A stretch of 64,000 nucleotides of DNA from Brasilonema angustatum HA4187-MV1 (GCA_019359695.1 JAHHGV010000044.1:1-64000), one strand, 5' to 3'. Counted from the stretch's first letter, positions 35,692 through 45,582 are shown. Program-made: numbers and translations. Notes: generated by a model from the letters alone, not told the origin.

Positions 35692-36657
35692 TTAGTTAGA
35701 GTCATCATCAGAGCGTTTTCTCTTTTGTGTTCGTTCATTCCTATTTTTTGGTTTCATCCCTTGATTAAGGCGAGCATCTTCTGTCAGAGGAATGGCATGT
35801 TTATCGGGGATAATGCGGGAACCATACTTTCTCGCATAAACCTGGGTAAACTCGGCACCAAAAAAGAGAATCTGGGCAGCATAATTAACCCAAGCCAAGA
35901 TAATTACCACAGAGCCAGCAGCACCGTAGGCTGATCCAAAACTGCCGTTACCCAGATACTGTCCCAAAAGATACCTGCCAATAGAAAACAAAAATGCGGT
36001 GAGCGCAGCTCCGGTTAAAACATCACTCCAAGTAATTTTAACATCTGGCAGTACTTTGAAAATTAGCCCAAATAGTAATGTGGTGATGGCAAAACCAATG
36101 ATGAAGTTGAGAAACTGCCAGATAAAATCGACACCAGGTACGACATTTTTAAAGTAACCAACTAGCGCTACTAACACTCCACTAATCACAAGTGACACAA
36201 GTAATAAAAAACCAATAACTAATACCATCGCAAACGATGTCACACGTTGGCGAACTATGTTTTTCATAACCCGTCCGGGTTTTGGCTGCACTTCCCAAAT
36301 CGTATTTAGGGCATCTTGCAACTCGGTAAATAAACCAGTAGCACCAAACAGCAGGACGACAACGCTGATAATGGAAGCGATAGTTCCCGCTTTCGGCTGG
36401 CTGGCATTTTGAATGGCTGTCTGGATAACTTGTGCGCTAGGTTTACCGACTAAACCTTGAAGTTGCTCTACAATTGCGCCCTGTGCCGCTGCTTCTCCAA
36501 ATACCGCACCGGCGATCGCAATGACAATAATCAGTAATGGGGCAATAGAAAAAATAGTGTAATAAGAGAGTGCTGCGGCTAAACGTGACGCTTTATCCTT
36601 ACTCCATTCTTGGAATGTCTCTTGGAACAGTTCTACAACTGCCTTTAAATTCATCAA
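35692..36657 (-). CDS. YihY/BrkB family membrane protein
   Basis: This 321-residue protein has about six transmembrane segments. The family opening SRLAAALSYYTIFSIAPLLIIVI is present, as are LFTELQDALNTIWEV and VIILAWVNYAAQILFFGAEF. It was once annotated as RNase BN, but the family is not a nuclease, and its function is not firmly known. The carboxy tail is short and basic, including KRKRSDDDSN. Confidence 0.87.
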   Translation of the reverse strand: MMNLKAVVELFQETFQEWSKDKASRLAAALSYYTIFSIAPLLIIVIAIAGAVFGEAAAQGAIVEQLQGLVGKPSAQVIQTAIQNASQPKAGTIASIISVVVLLFGATGLFTELQDALNTIWEVQPKPGRVMKNIVRQRVTSFAMVLVIGFLLLVSLVISGVLVALVGYFKNVVPGVDFIWQFLNFIIGFAITTLLFGLIFKVLPDVKITWSDVLTGAALTAFLFSIGRYLLGQYLGNGSFGSAYGAAGSVVIILAWVNYAAQILFFGAEFTQVYARKYGSRIIPDKHAIPLTEDARLNQGMKPKNRNERTQKRKRSDDDSN

Positions 36658-36968
36658 AATATCTCCTTTTGGGGTGATGTACTGACCAGCCCAGGCGAGC
36701 AGTACTAAAAATATTATATGTATTGCATCTTTCCCACTGACTTCTTTTGACTGACACGTGAGTTCTTTTGTTAAAAATTGCTTTCAAGAAACACGCTTAA
36801 CAGGGAACGCTTAACGCTTAACGCTTAACAGGGAAAAAGGTGTTTGTTTCATTCATAACGGGTGGCGCGCCGCTAGTCGGTTGCTCCTAATCTAGTCGGT
36901 TGCTCCTAATAAAGTTATCAGTAAACGTTCTTACACATATGTCTGATTAATTTTAGATTCAATGAGTA
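36658..36968. other. Intergenic region with short tandem repeats
   Basis: This gap holds the leader of the BrkB gene (AGGAG-type site just upstream of 36657) and small repeats: CGCTTAACAGGGAA with extra AACGCTT units at about 36793-36835, and TAGTCGGTTGCTCCTAAT twice at about 36872-36910. No gene is seen. Confidence 0.5.
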
Positions 36969-39668
36969 TCATGTGCTTAACCCTGTTTTAAAGATACCGA
37001 CTGAATCCTGTAATTCTAGCGCTACTTCTTGTGTTTGCTGCAGAGAATGAGACACTATACCAGACGAATCGGCAGTACGTTCACAAGCTTCAGCAACCTC
37101 TTTTATGGACGACACAACTGTTTGAGATGTTTTTGTCTGAGAAACTGTTTCTGTAAGAATTAACTCTAAGCAAGAATCAATCTGGCGGGACACGTCTATA
37201 ATCTGATTGAGATTATACTTGGCATTTTCAACAACTTTTACTCCACCCACCATCTGAGTTGTTCCTTGTTCTATGCCTCTGACAACTTCCCTGGTTTGCG
37301 ATTGAATGTTGTCGAAAATTTGTGAAATTTCTTTGGTTACTTCAGCAGACTTCGCAACCAATTGAGAAATTTCTTCTGCTAATTTGATAAAGATTGGATT
37401 TCCACCCATCCACGCAGCCTCAACACCAGCATTGACAGCTAACAAGTTGACTTGCATATCAATTTGCTTCATCAAGGATACAAAGGAGGAAATTTTTTGA
37501 GAAGTTTCGCCCACACACTTGACTCTGTTCGCAGTTTCCACAACAATTTGTTGTAAATTCCAAATAGTATCGAGCGTAAAATCCATTGCTTTACCAGCCG
37601 TCTGTGCTTTATCAGAAGTCGCTTCAATAACTTCTGTCGCTTGGTGAGCAATCTGTGCGACTGTTTGGATCGACACACTCATGTTATCCATTTCTTCAAG
37701 ACTGTGGTTAATTTCGTTAACCTGTATGAGTGCTTCATCTGCTAAGTGTTGGATAGCACTAGAGTTTGGCTCCATAGCAACACTCAGTTGGTCAGCAGCT
37801 GTTTTGACTTGAGTTACAATCCGCTGGAAACTGTCGATAATAGTATTTAAAAAATCAGCCACTACACCAATTTCACCAACTGAAATTTTAGCTCGAACTG
37901 TTAAATCACCATGAGTTGCTTCTTTAACATCACCAATAAGTTCTAAAAGCTGCCTTTGAAGAACTTCTTTAGTCTGCCGAAATCCTTCTTCCGCTTGCTT
38001 GCGTAAAGTAATGTCAGATAGCACTCCAATAAAATTTGTGACGCGTCCAAATGCGTCTCGTACTGGAGAAACTGTTAATTCACACCAAAATGGGGTGCTA
38101 TCTTTGCGGTAACTCCTGACAATAATTTGGTATTCACTCGAGTCACGCATAGCGTCGCGTATTTGTTCAACAGTCGTTTGATTTGTGTCGGTTCCCAGTA
38201 AAAAGCGGTAGTTGCATCCAAGCACATCTTCTTGTGAATAACCTGTGATTGTTTCAAAAGCGGGGTTGCAAAAAATGATCGGATTGTCGCTTTGGTGCGA
38301 GTCGGTAATAAAGATGGCGTTACTAGCAGCTGCAATTGCTCGATCACGAAGCAGCAATACTTTTTGTGCCTGTTGAAGTTCATCAAAAAGACTGGCTTGT
38401 TCTAAGGCAATTCCAACTTGAATTGCGAGTTGTCTAAATAAATCAATTTCAGACTTTTGCCATTTTCGAGGTCTTAAGCATTCATGGGCACATAATAAAC
38501 CTGTCAGCTGATAATTTTTTAAAATAGGTGCAACTAAATTTGCCTTAATTTGAAAACTTTCTAAAAGATTTTTCTGACTATCTGTAAAATCTGCTTTATA
38601 AATGTTGCTAGTGGCTCGAACTCTACCACTTTTGTACATTTCAATCTCATCTTCGCGAAATGAATCATTGACTTTTTGTCCTAAAGTTTTCACCAAACCC
38701 TCTGCAACTGACTCCGCGATAATAGTACCACTCCAGTCAGAATTGAAGTGATAAATCACAACACGATCTGTTGTTAATGCTTGACGAATTTCATTAACGG
38801 TTGTACCGAAAATATCATCTAATTTGAGCGATCGCCGGATGCCTAGAGTAATTTCTATAAATTGCTGGGAACGTATCGTTTCGACTTCTTGTTGTTCCAA
38901 AAGCTTCCCTGAGGCTGCTAAACGCTGATCGACAAACGAAGTTAGCAATGCAAAACCCAAGATAACAACAGTGGCGACACCAATGCCAATAGCCAGCCAA
39001 CTTAGGGAGTTAGTTATTGCTTGGGAATTCGTAAATACTTGTAAATTGCTGGCTTTAAAATGAGCCGCTGCCATTCCTGTGTAGTGCATCCCAGCAATTG
39101 CTACTCCCATGACGACTGCACTGCCAAGCTTTGTCCACCCCACGCTACTCGTCTGCATGCGTAATTGAAACGCAATCCATAGTGCGATGATCGACGCACC
39201 AATGGCGATCAGCACAGAAAGCATAAACAGCAGTGGGTTATACTCAGTGGTTGCTTCCATTCGCATCGCGTACATTCCAATGTAGTGCATCGACGCAATA
39301 CCAATACCCATGAGGGTACCACCAATCAGCAATTGCCAGAGATTCAACACTCGGCGACTGGCAAGAAAAAGTGCGCCAAGCGAGGCAATGATGGCAGGCA
39401 GTATTGACACCACCACAGTCCACATGTCGTAGAACATCGGTATCGGCAAACTGAAGGCAAGCATCGCGACAAAATGCATCGACCAGATACCGATTCCCAT
39501 TACAATCCCGCCGCCAATCAGCCAAGCCATTCTCGCCGATGCCTTGGCTGCCGTGACCCGCCCAGCTAAATCAAGAGCAGTGTATGATGCAAAAACTGCA
39601 ATGATAATGGAAAACGTTACAAGCCGTGAGTCATGGCTACTACTGATAACTAAATCTTCCTGAAGCAT
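36969..39668 (-). CDS. MHYT-GAF-PAS-MCP signal transduction protein
   Basis: The 899-residue receptor begins with an MHYT membrane sensor (residues 1-250), whose three signature pairs MHFVAM, MHYIGM and MHYTGM are thought to bind copper or a gas. A GAF domain follows (about 285-435) of cyanobacteriochrome-like build (KANLVAPILKNYQLTGLLCA), but it lacks the chromophore cysteine. A PAS domain (about 445-565) and a methyl-accepting chemotaxis signalling domain (about 640-899; NLLAVNAGVEAAW where MCPs have NLLALNAAIEAAR) complete it. No che genes are near. Confidence 0.83.
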   Translation of the reverse strand: MLQEDLVISSSHDSRLVTFSIIIAVFASYTALDLAGRVTAAKASARMAWLIGGGIVMGIGIWSMHFVAMLAFSLPIPMFYDMWTVVVSILPAIIASLGALFLASRRVLNLWQLLIGGTLMGIGIASMHYIGMYAMRMEATTEYNPLLFMLSVLIAIGASIIALWIAFQLRMQTSSVGWTKLGSAVVMGVAIAGMHYTGMAAAHFKASNLQVFTNSQAITNSLSWLAIGIGVATVVILGFALLTSFVDQRLAASGKLLEQQEVETIRSQQFIEITLGIRRSLKLDDIFGTTVNEIRQALTTDRVVIYHFNSDWSGTIIAESVAEGLVKTLGQKVNDSFREDEIEMYKSGRVRATSNIYKADFTDSQKNLLESFQIKANLVAPILKNYQLTGLLCAHECLRPRKWQKSEIDLFRQLAIQVGIALEQASLFDELQQAQKVLLLRDRAIAAASNAIFITDSHQSDNPIIFCNPAFETITGYSQEDVLGCNYRFLLGTDTNQTTVEQIRDAMRDSSEYQIIVRSYRKDSTPFWCELTVSPVRDAFGRVTNFIGVLSDITLRKQAEEGFRQTKEVLQRQLLELIGDVKEATHGDLTVRAKISVGEIGVVADFLNTIIDSFQRIVTQVKTAADQLSVAMEPNSSAIQHLADEALIQVNEINHSLEEMDNMSVSIQTVAQIAHQATEVIEATSDKAQTAGKAMDFTLDTIWNLQQIVVETANRVKCVGETSQKISSFVSLMKQIDMQVNLLAVNAGVEAAWMGGNPIFIKLAEEISQLVAKSAEVTKEISQIFDNIQSQTREVVRGIEQGTTQMVGGVKVVENAKYNLNQIIDVSRQIDSCLELILTETVSQTKTSQTVVSSIKEVAEACERTADSSGIVSHSLQQTQEVALELQDSVGIFKTGLST

Positions 39669-40140
39669 CAGCTTAACCTCAAGGTATATGATGGATTAAA
39701 TTTTATTTTTTCGTGGTTTGATGCATATAGATTAAGCTTTCCATACCACTAAAAGCATCACTATTTTTGCACTTTTTTTAGAGAATGTCTGCTGACTCAT
39801 AAAGAAGCGTTATAATTAACTTAAATTACTCTCAAACAAAATAATTTGGCTCGGGATATATAAATTTCTCTGAGTTTTCCTTTTTTCATAATTTTCTTCT
39901 TCAATTATTCTCCGTTGACAAAAATTAAATAACTTATTTTGAATTTAAAATCTTGAGTTGATATAAAATTTAATTGTTTCTCAAAGTAGGAATTCCTTGT
40001 AATATTCTGCTATTGACAATTTTCTATGAAAATTCTATTAAAATCATTGACAAAACTCAGAAATTGTACATCCTCAATAACTGGATTTGTAAAAATTACG
40101 ATTTTGTCTTGTCAATCATTTAGAAAACACAAAAATTAAT
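39669..40140. promoter_or_regulatory. AT-rich divergent promoter region
   Basis: These 472 very AT-rich bases lie between the divergently transcribed MHYT receptor and the Ser/Thr kinase. They must hold both promoters, but I cannot define boxes with confidence. No gene or repeat is seen. Confidence 0.5.
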
Positions 40141-41610
40141 ATGAATCAAGAAAAAAGAACGATACCAGCATTACTGAGTGAGCGTTATCATATCATCAGC
40201 GTACTTGGATCTGGTGGATTTTGCGACACTTTCTTAGCAGAAGACACCCAAATGCCCTCGGCACGCCGTTGTGTGATTAAACAACTCAAACCAGTCAACG
40301 ACAGTCCTCTGATTCAAGAACAGATACAAAAGCGATTTCGACGGGAAGCTATCGCTTTAGAGGATCTTGGAGCTGCTAGTCATCAAATTCCCACTCTGTA
40401 CGCTTACTTTCAGAAGTTTGGACAATTCTATTTAGTACAGGAATGGATCGACGGACAAACCCTGTTTGAGAAAGTCCAACAAAGTGGATGTTTAAGCGAA
40501 AGCGAGGTTGTCTCCATTTTGATCTGTTTGTTAGATGTGCTGGAATATGTGCATGACAAAGGTCTCATCCATCGGGATATTAAGCCAGATAACATCATTT
40601 TGCGCTCATCAGATCACAAACCAGTGTTGATTGATTTTGGTGCAGTGCGAGAAACGATGGGGACAGTGGTGAGTTCTCAAGGATCTGTCAGCAGTTCAAT
40701 TATTGTTGGTACAGCGGGTTTTATGCCTAATGAACAAGCAGCAGGGCGTCCAGTTTTTGCCAGTGATCTATATAGTTTAGGACTAACAGCTATTTATTTG
40801 CTCACAGGACAATTGCCGCAACAAATGACGACAGACTTATACACTGGGGAGAGTATCTGGCAGCGCGATGGAGTCAGTGCAAGTTTAGCAGCAGTCCTAG
40901 ATAAAGCAATTCGCAACAATATTAGGGAACGCTATCCCAGCGCTAGAGCAATGATATATGCTTTACAAAGCATAGCAAGTTCTCTTGCATCTGAGCAGGT
41001 GGGTAAGCGTACTCAACCACCAACCCAGACTCTTCCTACGACTCTAAGGCCTGCCGCTGAAAACAAAAGACAGAACAGTATATTTATTGGTAGCGTTTTT
41101 ATGATAGGTGCATTATTCGGTACATCTATAATTATTGGTCTTTTGTTAACAAACTTTCGCCAACCAACAGCGTATAAGAAAGAACCCTCCTCTGGATTAG
41201 TCACAAAACCAACTGGATCAGATGCCCCTTTTAGATTATCTCCTTCTGTAAACCCCAGTTCTCAAATGGTACAAATTCTAAAACAACAAAATATAGAGAC
41301 TGGTGCTTTGCCTAGTTCATTTCATTTTATAGCAGACTCTACCTTCCCAAATTTACAAAATGCTGTCAAGCAAACGAAAATTTTGCAGGCGGCAGGTTAT
41401 TCTCAAACAGGTGTGTTTTGGATACCAGATTATCCAAATTTGGTTGACAAGCATTTATTTGTTGTTTATGTAACTACTTTTAGTGATCGCTCTAGTTGTT
41501 TGAACTTCCTCAGGGATTATGGAAAAGTGAATCCAAACGCATACTGCGCTTTCGCAAGTAAAGATCCAAAAGCACCAACAGCACGGCTATCCTTTAGAGA
41601 AATTCAGTAG
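40141..41610 (+). CDS. Serine/threonine protein kinase with extracytoplasmic tail
   Basis: The 489-residue protein has a Hanks-type kinase domain in residues 15-280: Gly loop LGSGGFCDTFLAED, invariant Lys in CVIKQLKP, catalytic loop IHRDIKPDN and DFGAV. A single membrane helix (GSVFMIGALFGTSIIIGLLL, about 317-336) follows a Pro/Thr-rich linker. The outer 150 residues (ALPSSFHFIADSTFP through the paired cysteines C449 and C464) look like a small sensor or peptidoglycan-binding domain. This layout is common in cyanobacteria. Confidence 0.9.
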   Translation: MNQEKRTIPALLSERYHIISVLGSGGFCDTFLAEDTQMPSARRCVIKQLKPVNDSPLIQEQIQKRFRREAIALEDLGAASHQIPTLYAYFQKFGQFYLVQEWIDGQTLFEKVQQSGCLSESEVVSILICLLDVLEYVHDKGLIHRDIKPDNIILRSSDHKPVLIDFGAVRETMGTVVSSQGSVSSSIIVGTAGFMPNEQAAGRPVFASDLYSLGLTAIYLLTGQLPQQMTTDLYTGESIWQRDGVSASLAAVLDKAIRNNIRERYPSARAMIYALQSIASSLASEQVGKRTQPPTQTLPTTLRPAAENKRQNSIFIGSVFMIGALFGTSIIIGLLLTNFRQPTAYKKEPSSGLVTKPTGSDAPFRLSPSVNPSSQMVQILKQQNIETGALPSSFHFIADSTFPNLQNAVKQTKILQAAGYSQTGVFWIPDYPNLVDKHLFVVYVTTFSDRSSCLNFLRDYGKVNPNAYCAFASKDPKAPTARLSFREIQ

Positions 41611-41636
41611 TTGTGCATGATGGCTGAGTCACTTGC

Positions 41637-41878
41637 TAGCCCCTAAGGGGCGCTACGCAAACGCCCGGCTGCGCTAACAAAATTAAGAACCCCATCGATA
41701 AGAACGTAAAGCAACTGGCGTCCCAGAGAAAAAGGAAGGAGAAATAATTCTGATACAAACGGATTTGATGTGAAACGGCAAAATATCCGTAATCTTCCCA
41801 GGACGGGTTGAAGTTTAATAGCAGTGCGAAAATAACTTTTCGATGAAATATTGTTAATTAGCTTTAGGATATAATTTA
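41637..41878. repeat. Intergenic with GC-rich repeat at its start
   Basis: The stretch begins with CCCTAAGGGGCGCTACGCAA, a palindromic dispersed repeat word. The remainder is non-coding leader for the next gene, with no clear ribosome-binding site. Confidence 0.4.
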
Positions 41879-42514
41879 ATGCCTTCCATTGCTTACGTTT
41901 CAACAAAAGATGGTGACTCCCTCGCGGTTCGCAAGCTTCCTGACGGGGAAAAAATAGATTCTTTGATTAATGGTACTGAAGTAACTGTAAGCAGCGAACC
42001 TGTATATGCAGGAAACAGGAATTGGGTACAAATTGGAGCGAATCGTTGGGTAGCGAATGAGTTTATAAAAATCATCAAAGGAGCGAGAGTGGTTGCTAAT
42101 CGCTCGTTAAAAACCATCAGTGGTGGTTTGAGGATATACCAGACTCGACTCATTGATGGCAGAAATCAAGTTGTGAATACAGTACGAGGTGTTTCTGGTC
42201 GAGCGAACAAGCAAACTCCATCTGATATTGCGGGTTCTCAAACGCCTTTACCTTTTGGAATTTACACTTTCAACTATCCAGGAATAGTAGAATTTAAAGG
42301 GGGAGAATTTGGTGGTGTTTGGTCTCCAGTTACGCCGACTTTCAAAACTGAACGCTCAGAAATAGGTATTCACTACGATCCATCAGCTTTGCTACAAAAT
42401 GCTAACAGTGGTACAGCAGGTTGTTTTGCCACACCAACTGTTGAGGAAAAAGACACTATGACAAACTTTATTCGCACTTACAAACCAACTCATTTTATTG
42501 TTTACCAAGGGTAA
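41879..42514 (+). CDS. SH3b plus L,D-transpeptidase-like protein
   Basis: This 211-residue protein has an amino-terminal bacterial SH3-like domain (residues 3-65: AYVSTKDGDSLAVRKLPDG, NRNWVQIGANRWVA). A carboxy domain follows with PLPFGIYTF, EIGIHYDPSALL and SGTAGCFATP, which resembles the His-x-Gly-Cys active site of YkuD-type L,D-transpeptidases. There is no signal peptide at this start, so export or an alternative intracellular role is unresolved. Confidence 0.7.
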   Translation: MPSIAYVSTKDGDSLAVRKLPDGEKIDSLINGTEVTVSSEPVYAGNRNWVQIGANRWVANEFIKIIKGARVVANRSLKTISGGLRIYQTRLIDGRNQVVNTVRGVSGRANKQTPSDIAGSQTPLPFGIYTFNYPGIVEFKGGEFGGVWSPVTPTFKTERSEIGIHYDPSALLQNANSGTAGCFATPTVEEKDTMTNFIRTYKPTHFIVYQG

Positions 42515-42517
42515 TAG

Positions 42518-42731
42518 CCCTCTTCTGTCACTCTCCGAAAACATTTGCCATTTCTGAATTCTAGAGCTTTTGTATAGCAAGCGATTGCGCAATTCTTTTC
42601 TAATAACAAATACAAGACCCATTTTTTTCTAATAGCATAGCTTGTATTGATTGCCTCATGAGGCTTCTAGCGATACGCCTCTGGCGTCTGCCCTTTGGGC
42701 AATCGCCTTCCCGGAAAGTGACAGAAGAGGG
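42518..42731. mobile_element. MITE-like element with 20-bp terminal inverted repeats
   Basis: CCCTCTTCTGTCACTCTCCG at 42518-42537 pairs with CGGAAAGTGACAGAAGAGGG at 42712-42731, one mismatch in 20. The 214-bp unit starts 3 bp after the stop codon of the transpeptidase-like gene. Its right half holds GC-rich palindromes (GCCTCTGGCG, GCCCTTTGGGC). No coding capacity is seen. Confidence 0.65.
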
Positions 42732-42762
42732 ATAGTGCAGTTCTAAATCATTTGTGAAAAAC

Positions 42763-42793
42763 AAAAACCCCGACAATTTTTACGAAGTCGGGG
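42763..42793 (-). terminator. Leftward rho-independent terminator
   Basis: Read on the minus strand, a 7-bp stem CCCCGAC/GTCGGGG closes a 12-nt loop and is followed by TTTTTGTTTTT. It closes a minus-strand transcript from the repeat-rich region to the right. Confidence 0.7.
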
Positions 42794-42839
42794 TTCTGTG
42801 TCCCTCAATTTTAATCGCCAAGTGCAAAATATGAACTAG

Positions 42840-43165
42840 TACACGTTGGCGTAAGTCCTGCGTAAGCGATAGCTCCACTCTTACGAGAAGCCGCTACGCG
42901 TCTACGCGGAGCGAGGCTCAAATCTATGCCCTAAGTCCTTACGGACACGCTGCGCTTACGGGCACGCGCTCGTCCCAAGGGGACACGCTCTTGCAACGCT
43001 ATCGGTGATTTTGACGTCTCGGCTCATTTCGACTTCGCTCAATGTAAACCGCTCGACGTCAAAGCTGAGCGAAGCGATGCACTGAGCTTGTCGTTGTGTC
43101 GAAGCTTTGAATTTTGAATTGGTATCACCCCAACCCCTGCGAACCCACACCAGAGGGTGCCGCAA
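42840..43165. repeat. Cluster of GC-rich dispersed repeats
   Basis: Dense GC-rich palindromic words (for example CGCTACGCGTCTACGCGGAG, GGGGACACGCTC, CAATGTAAACCGCTCGACG) fill this part of the 1 kb gap between the transpeptidase-like gene and the FAD oxidoreductase. A 69-codon minus-strand frame here is repeat-derived and not credible as a gene. Confidence 0.6.
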
Positions 43166-43239
43166 GCGGTTGAGGTTCTTCGTTTTTTATAAGTGTTCAT
43201 CCGGACATGATATTACACCGAATGCGCGGTCATCGCAAT

Positions 43240-43263
43240 AAAAAAAGCCCGCTTTTAGCGGGC
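43240..43263 (-). terminator. Leftward rho-independent terminator
   Basis: A perfect 6-bp stem GCCCGC/GCGGGC with loop TAAAA is followed on the minus strand by seven T. It lies 28 bp beyond the stop of a 24-codon minus-strand frame. Confidence 0.85.
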
Positions 43264-43290
43264 ACAACAACACAACACAAATGGTCTAGC

Positions 43291-43365
43291 TCAGAGGGTG
43301 GTGAAGCGCTTACTCTGTGATAAATTAGTTGTCTTACATTGTTCAAGTAAAATCTTGGTGTTCAT
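43291..43365 (-). CDS. Possible 24-codon small protein gene
   Basis: The minus-strand frame encodes MNTKILLEQCKT, continues TNLSQSKRF and ends TTL. It has a weak AAAAGGGAAA upstream and a strong terminator right after it, which makes a short dedicated transcript credible. Codon evidence is too thin to be sure; the transcript could equally be a non-coding RNA. I recognise no known peptide. Confidence 0.3.
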   Translation of the reverse strand: MNTKILLEQCKTTNLSQSKRFTTL

Positions 43366-43557
43366 TGTTTCAGTTTCCCTTTTTTGTTTGTGTGGCGGCA
43401 TTGATTGAAACCGCTTCTGATATTTCATATGGGTGACTTTTGATTTTTATGCACTTAAGGCAAATGTATTTGTTTAATTTGTCTGGCTGAAGAAAAAAAA
43501 GTCACCAGGAAATTTGGGAAGAATGCTGTAAAAGGTGATTTAGGAGTTGAACGGATC

Positions 43558-45582
43558 TTGTTAAGAATTAAGCGATCGCTATCTATACTGACTCTTTTCT
43601 CTTTTCTCGTACCATACGCTGTCGTTGCTGCACCACCCAGAACACCAGACAAAACAGTCAACTGTGACATCCTTGTTGTAGGTGGAGGACTGTCTGGTGT
43701 CGCCACAGCTTATGAGGCAATATTGGCAGGCGAAACGGTGTGCCTGACCGAAATTACTGATTGGTTGGGAGGACAAATCTCCTCGCAAGGAACTGCTGCA
43801 CTTGATGAACGACCAACTCAGCGTCGCAAACTCTTCTACTCTCGCGGTTACTTAGAACTGCGAAAACGTATTGAGAGCAAATACCGTGGTAATATTAACC
43901 CTGGTAACTGTTGGGTAAGTGACTCGTGTTTTCTGCCGCGCGATGGTCATGAAATTTTGACTTCAATGCTCAAAGATGCTGAAAAAAAAGGCAAAGGAAA
44001 GTTGCAATGGTTCCCGAACACGGTGATTAAGGAATTGGAATATAGTAGCGACGGGAAGCTCATTAGTAGTGCGATCGCCATCCAACATCAACCAGTTCAA
44101 GGTGCACCACCCCTCAACACAACTCCATTATCTCAAACCATCGAAGACACTTATACCTACCAAAACTCATCCCGCTTTAGCAAAACTATTGTCCGCCTCG
44201 CCCCCAAACAAACCAAAAGTAAAGCTGGCAATAACGCTCCTAACTGGTATGTTGTAGACACTTCAGAAACTGGCGAAATTATCGCTCTTGCTGACGTTCC
44301 TTACAGACTAGGAATTGATGCTCGTTCTTATTTGGAACCTTCTTCTTCCAGTCCTCAAAACGATCCTTTTTGTACTCAGGGCTTTACCTACACCTTTGCA
44401 ATGGAGGCGACCAAAGACCCGCAACCGCAAACAATGCCCGCATTTTATCCACAATACTCTCCATATTATAGTTATGAATTGAAGCGCTTAGCAAGTTTTC
44501 CCTTGGTTTTCACCTACCGTCGCATTTGGAGTCCCACCAAAGGACAACCAATGGAATTTGGTGGTGTCAAGTTTAACGCTCCCACCCCAGGGGATATCTC
44601 AATGCAAAACTGGACTTGGGGCAATGATTACCGTCCTGGAACTTCTGCTGATAACCTCATTTACACTCGTCAACAGTTACAAGCGAGTGGGCAACTGAAG
44701 CCAGGAGGTTGGATGGGTGGACTGCGAACAGAATCTTTACGCAAAGCTGAGGAAAATGCTTTAGGATACTATTACTGGTTGAGCGCCGGGGATACAGATT
44801 CTCAATTGGGCAATGGTGTCAAGCAGCCACAACCAAATCTCCGCTTTTTATCGGGCTTAGATTCCCCAATGGGGACAGCGCATGGCTTGTCGAAACATCC
44901 ATATATGCGAGAAGGACGACGTATTATTGGACGCCCTAGCTGGGGACAACCCGAAGGCTTTTCTATTTGGGAAATTGATATCTCTCGTCGCAACTACAAT
45001 GACGAGTACTACCGCAAAACACTACCACCAGATATGTATCGCCGCCTAAAAGCCGCATTAGGAGGTTTGGAAGCAGCATCAGTTCTTTCAGGGCAGATCA
45101 GTCCCGATAAGGTAGCGCGGCGTACTCGTTCCACTATTTTCCCTGATGCTGTGGGTATCGGTCACTACGCCATAGACTTTCATCCTTGCATGACCAAAAG
45201 CCCTCCAGAAACGCCCGGAAATACAGATCGTGCCGGTGAAAGACGTGGTGCTGGGCAAGCTTATCCTTTCCAAATTGCACTCAGGGCGATGATTCCTCAA
45301 AAAATCGACAATTTACTCGTCGGTGGTAAAAGCATTGCAACTAGTCACATCGCAGCAGCAGCATACAGGGTACACTCTTTTGAATGGTCTGCGGGTGCAG
45401 CAGCGGGCACGACAGCAGCTTTTGCCCTGAAAAATGGCATCGCACCCTACCAACTCGTAGATAAATTGCCCTTACCAGAACCGCGATTACAACTCCTCAA
45501 ACAGCTGTTGGAGAAAAATGGTAACCCTACTGCCTTCCCGGATACCTCGATTTTTAACCAAAATTGGGATGATTGGAAGTAA
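43558..45582 (+). CDS. Secreted FAD-dependent oxidoreductase
   Basis: The 674-residue protein has a signal peptide (SLSILTLFSFLVPYAVVAAP), then the FAD-binding CDILVVGGGLSGVATAYEA with the following acidic strand end (CLTEITDWLGGQ). A late motif AYPFQIALRAMIPQ precedes NLLVGGKSIATSHIAAAAYR. It belongs to the FAD_oxidored (DUF-type) group of secreted flavoproteins, with unknown substrate. The start is TTG 43558; no ATG precedes the signal peptide. Confidence 0.8.
   Translation: MLRIKRSLSILTLFSFLVPYAVVAAPPRTPDKTVNCDILVVGGGLSGVATAYEAILAGETVCLTEITDWLGGQISSQGTAALDERPTQRRKLFYSRGYLELRKRIESKYRGNINPGNCWVSDSCFLPRDGHEILTSMLKDAEKKGKGKLQWFPNTVIKELEYSSDGKLISSAIAIQHQPVQGAPPLNTTPLSQTIEDTYTYQNSSRFSKTIVRLAPKQTKSKAGNNAPNWYVVDTSETGEIIALADVPYRLGIDARSYLEPSSSSPQNDPFCTQGFTYTFAMEATKDPQPQTMPAFYPQYSPYYSYELKRLASFPLVFTYRRIWSPTKGQPMEFGGVKFNAPTPGDISMQNWTWGNDYRPGTSADNLIYTRQQLQASGQLKPGGWMGGLRTESLRKAEENALGYYYWLSAGDTDSQLGNGVKQPQPNLRFLSGLDSPMGTAHGLSKHPYMREGRRIIGRPSWGQPEGFSIWEIDISRRNYNDEYYRKTLPPDMYRRLKAALGGLEAASVLSGQISPDKVARRTRSTIFPDAVGIGHYAIDFHPCMTKSPPETPGNTDRAGERRGAGQAYPFQIALRAMIPQKIDNLLVGGKSIATSHIAAAAYRVHSFEWSAGAAAGTTAAFALKNGIAPYQLVDKLPLPEPRLQLLKQLLEKNGNPTAFPDTSIFNQNWDDWK

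Noticed and set aside
42956-43165. 69-codon minus-strand frame in the repeat cluster
   Set aside because: It is made of GC-rich palindromic repeat words, with no start site and no protein-like pattern.
43365-43560. PatS- or HetN-like heterocyst peptide in the small minus-strand frame
   Set aside because: The 24-codon frame has no RGSGR motif, so that identity is not supported.
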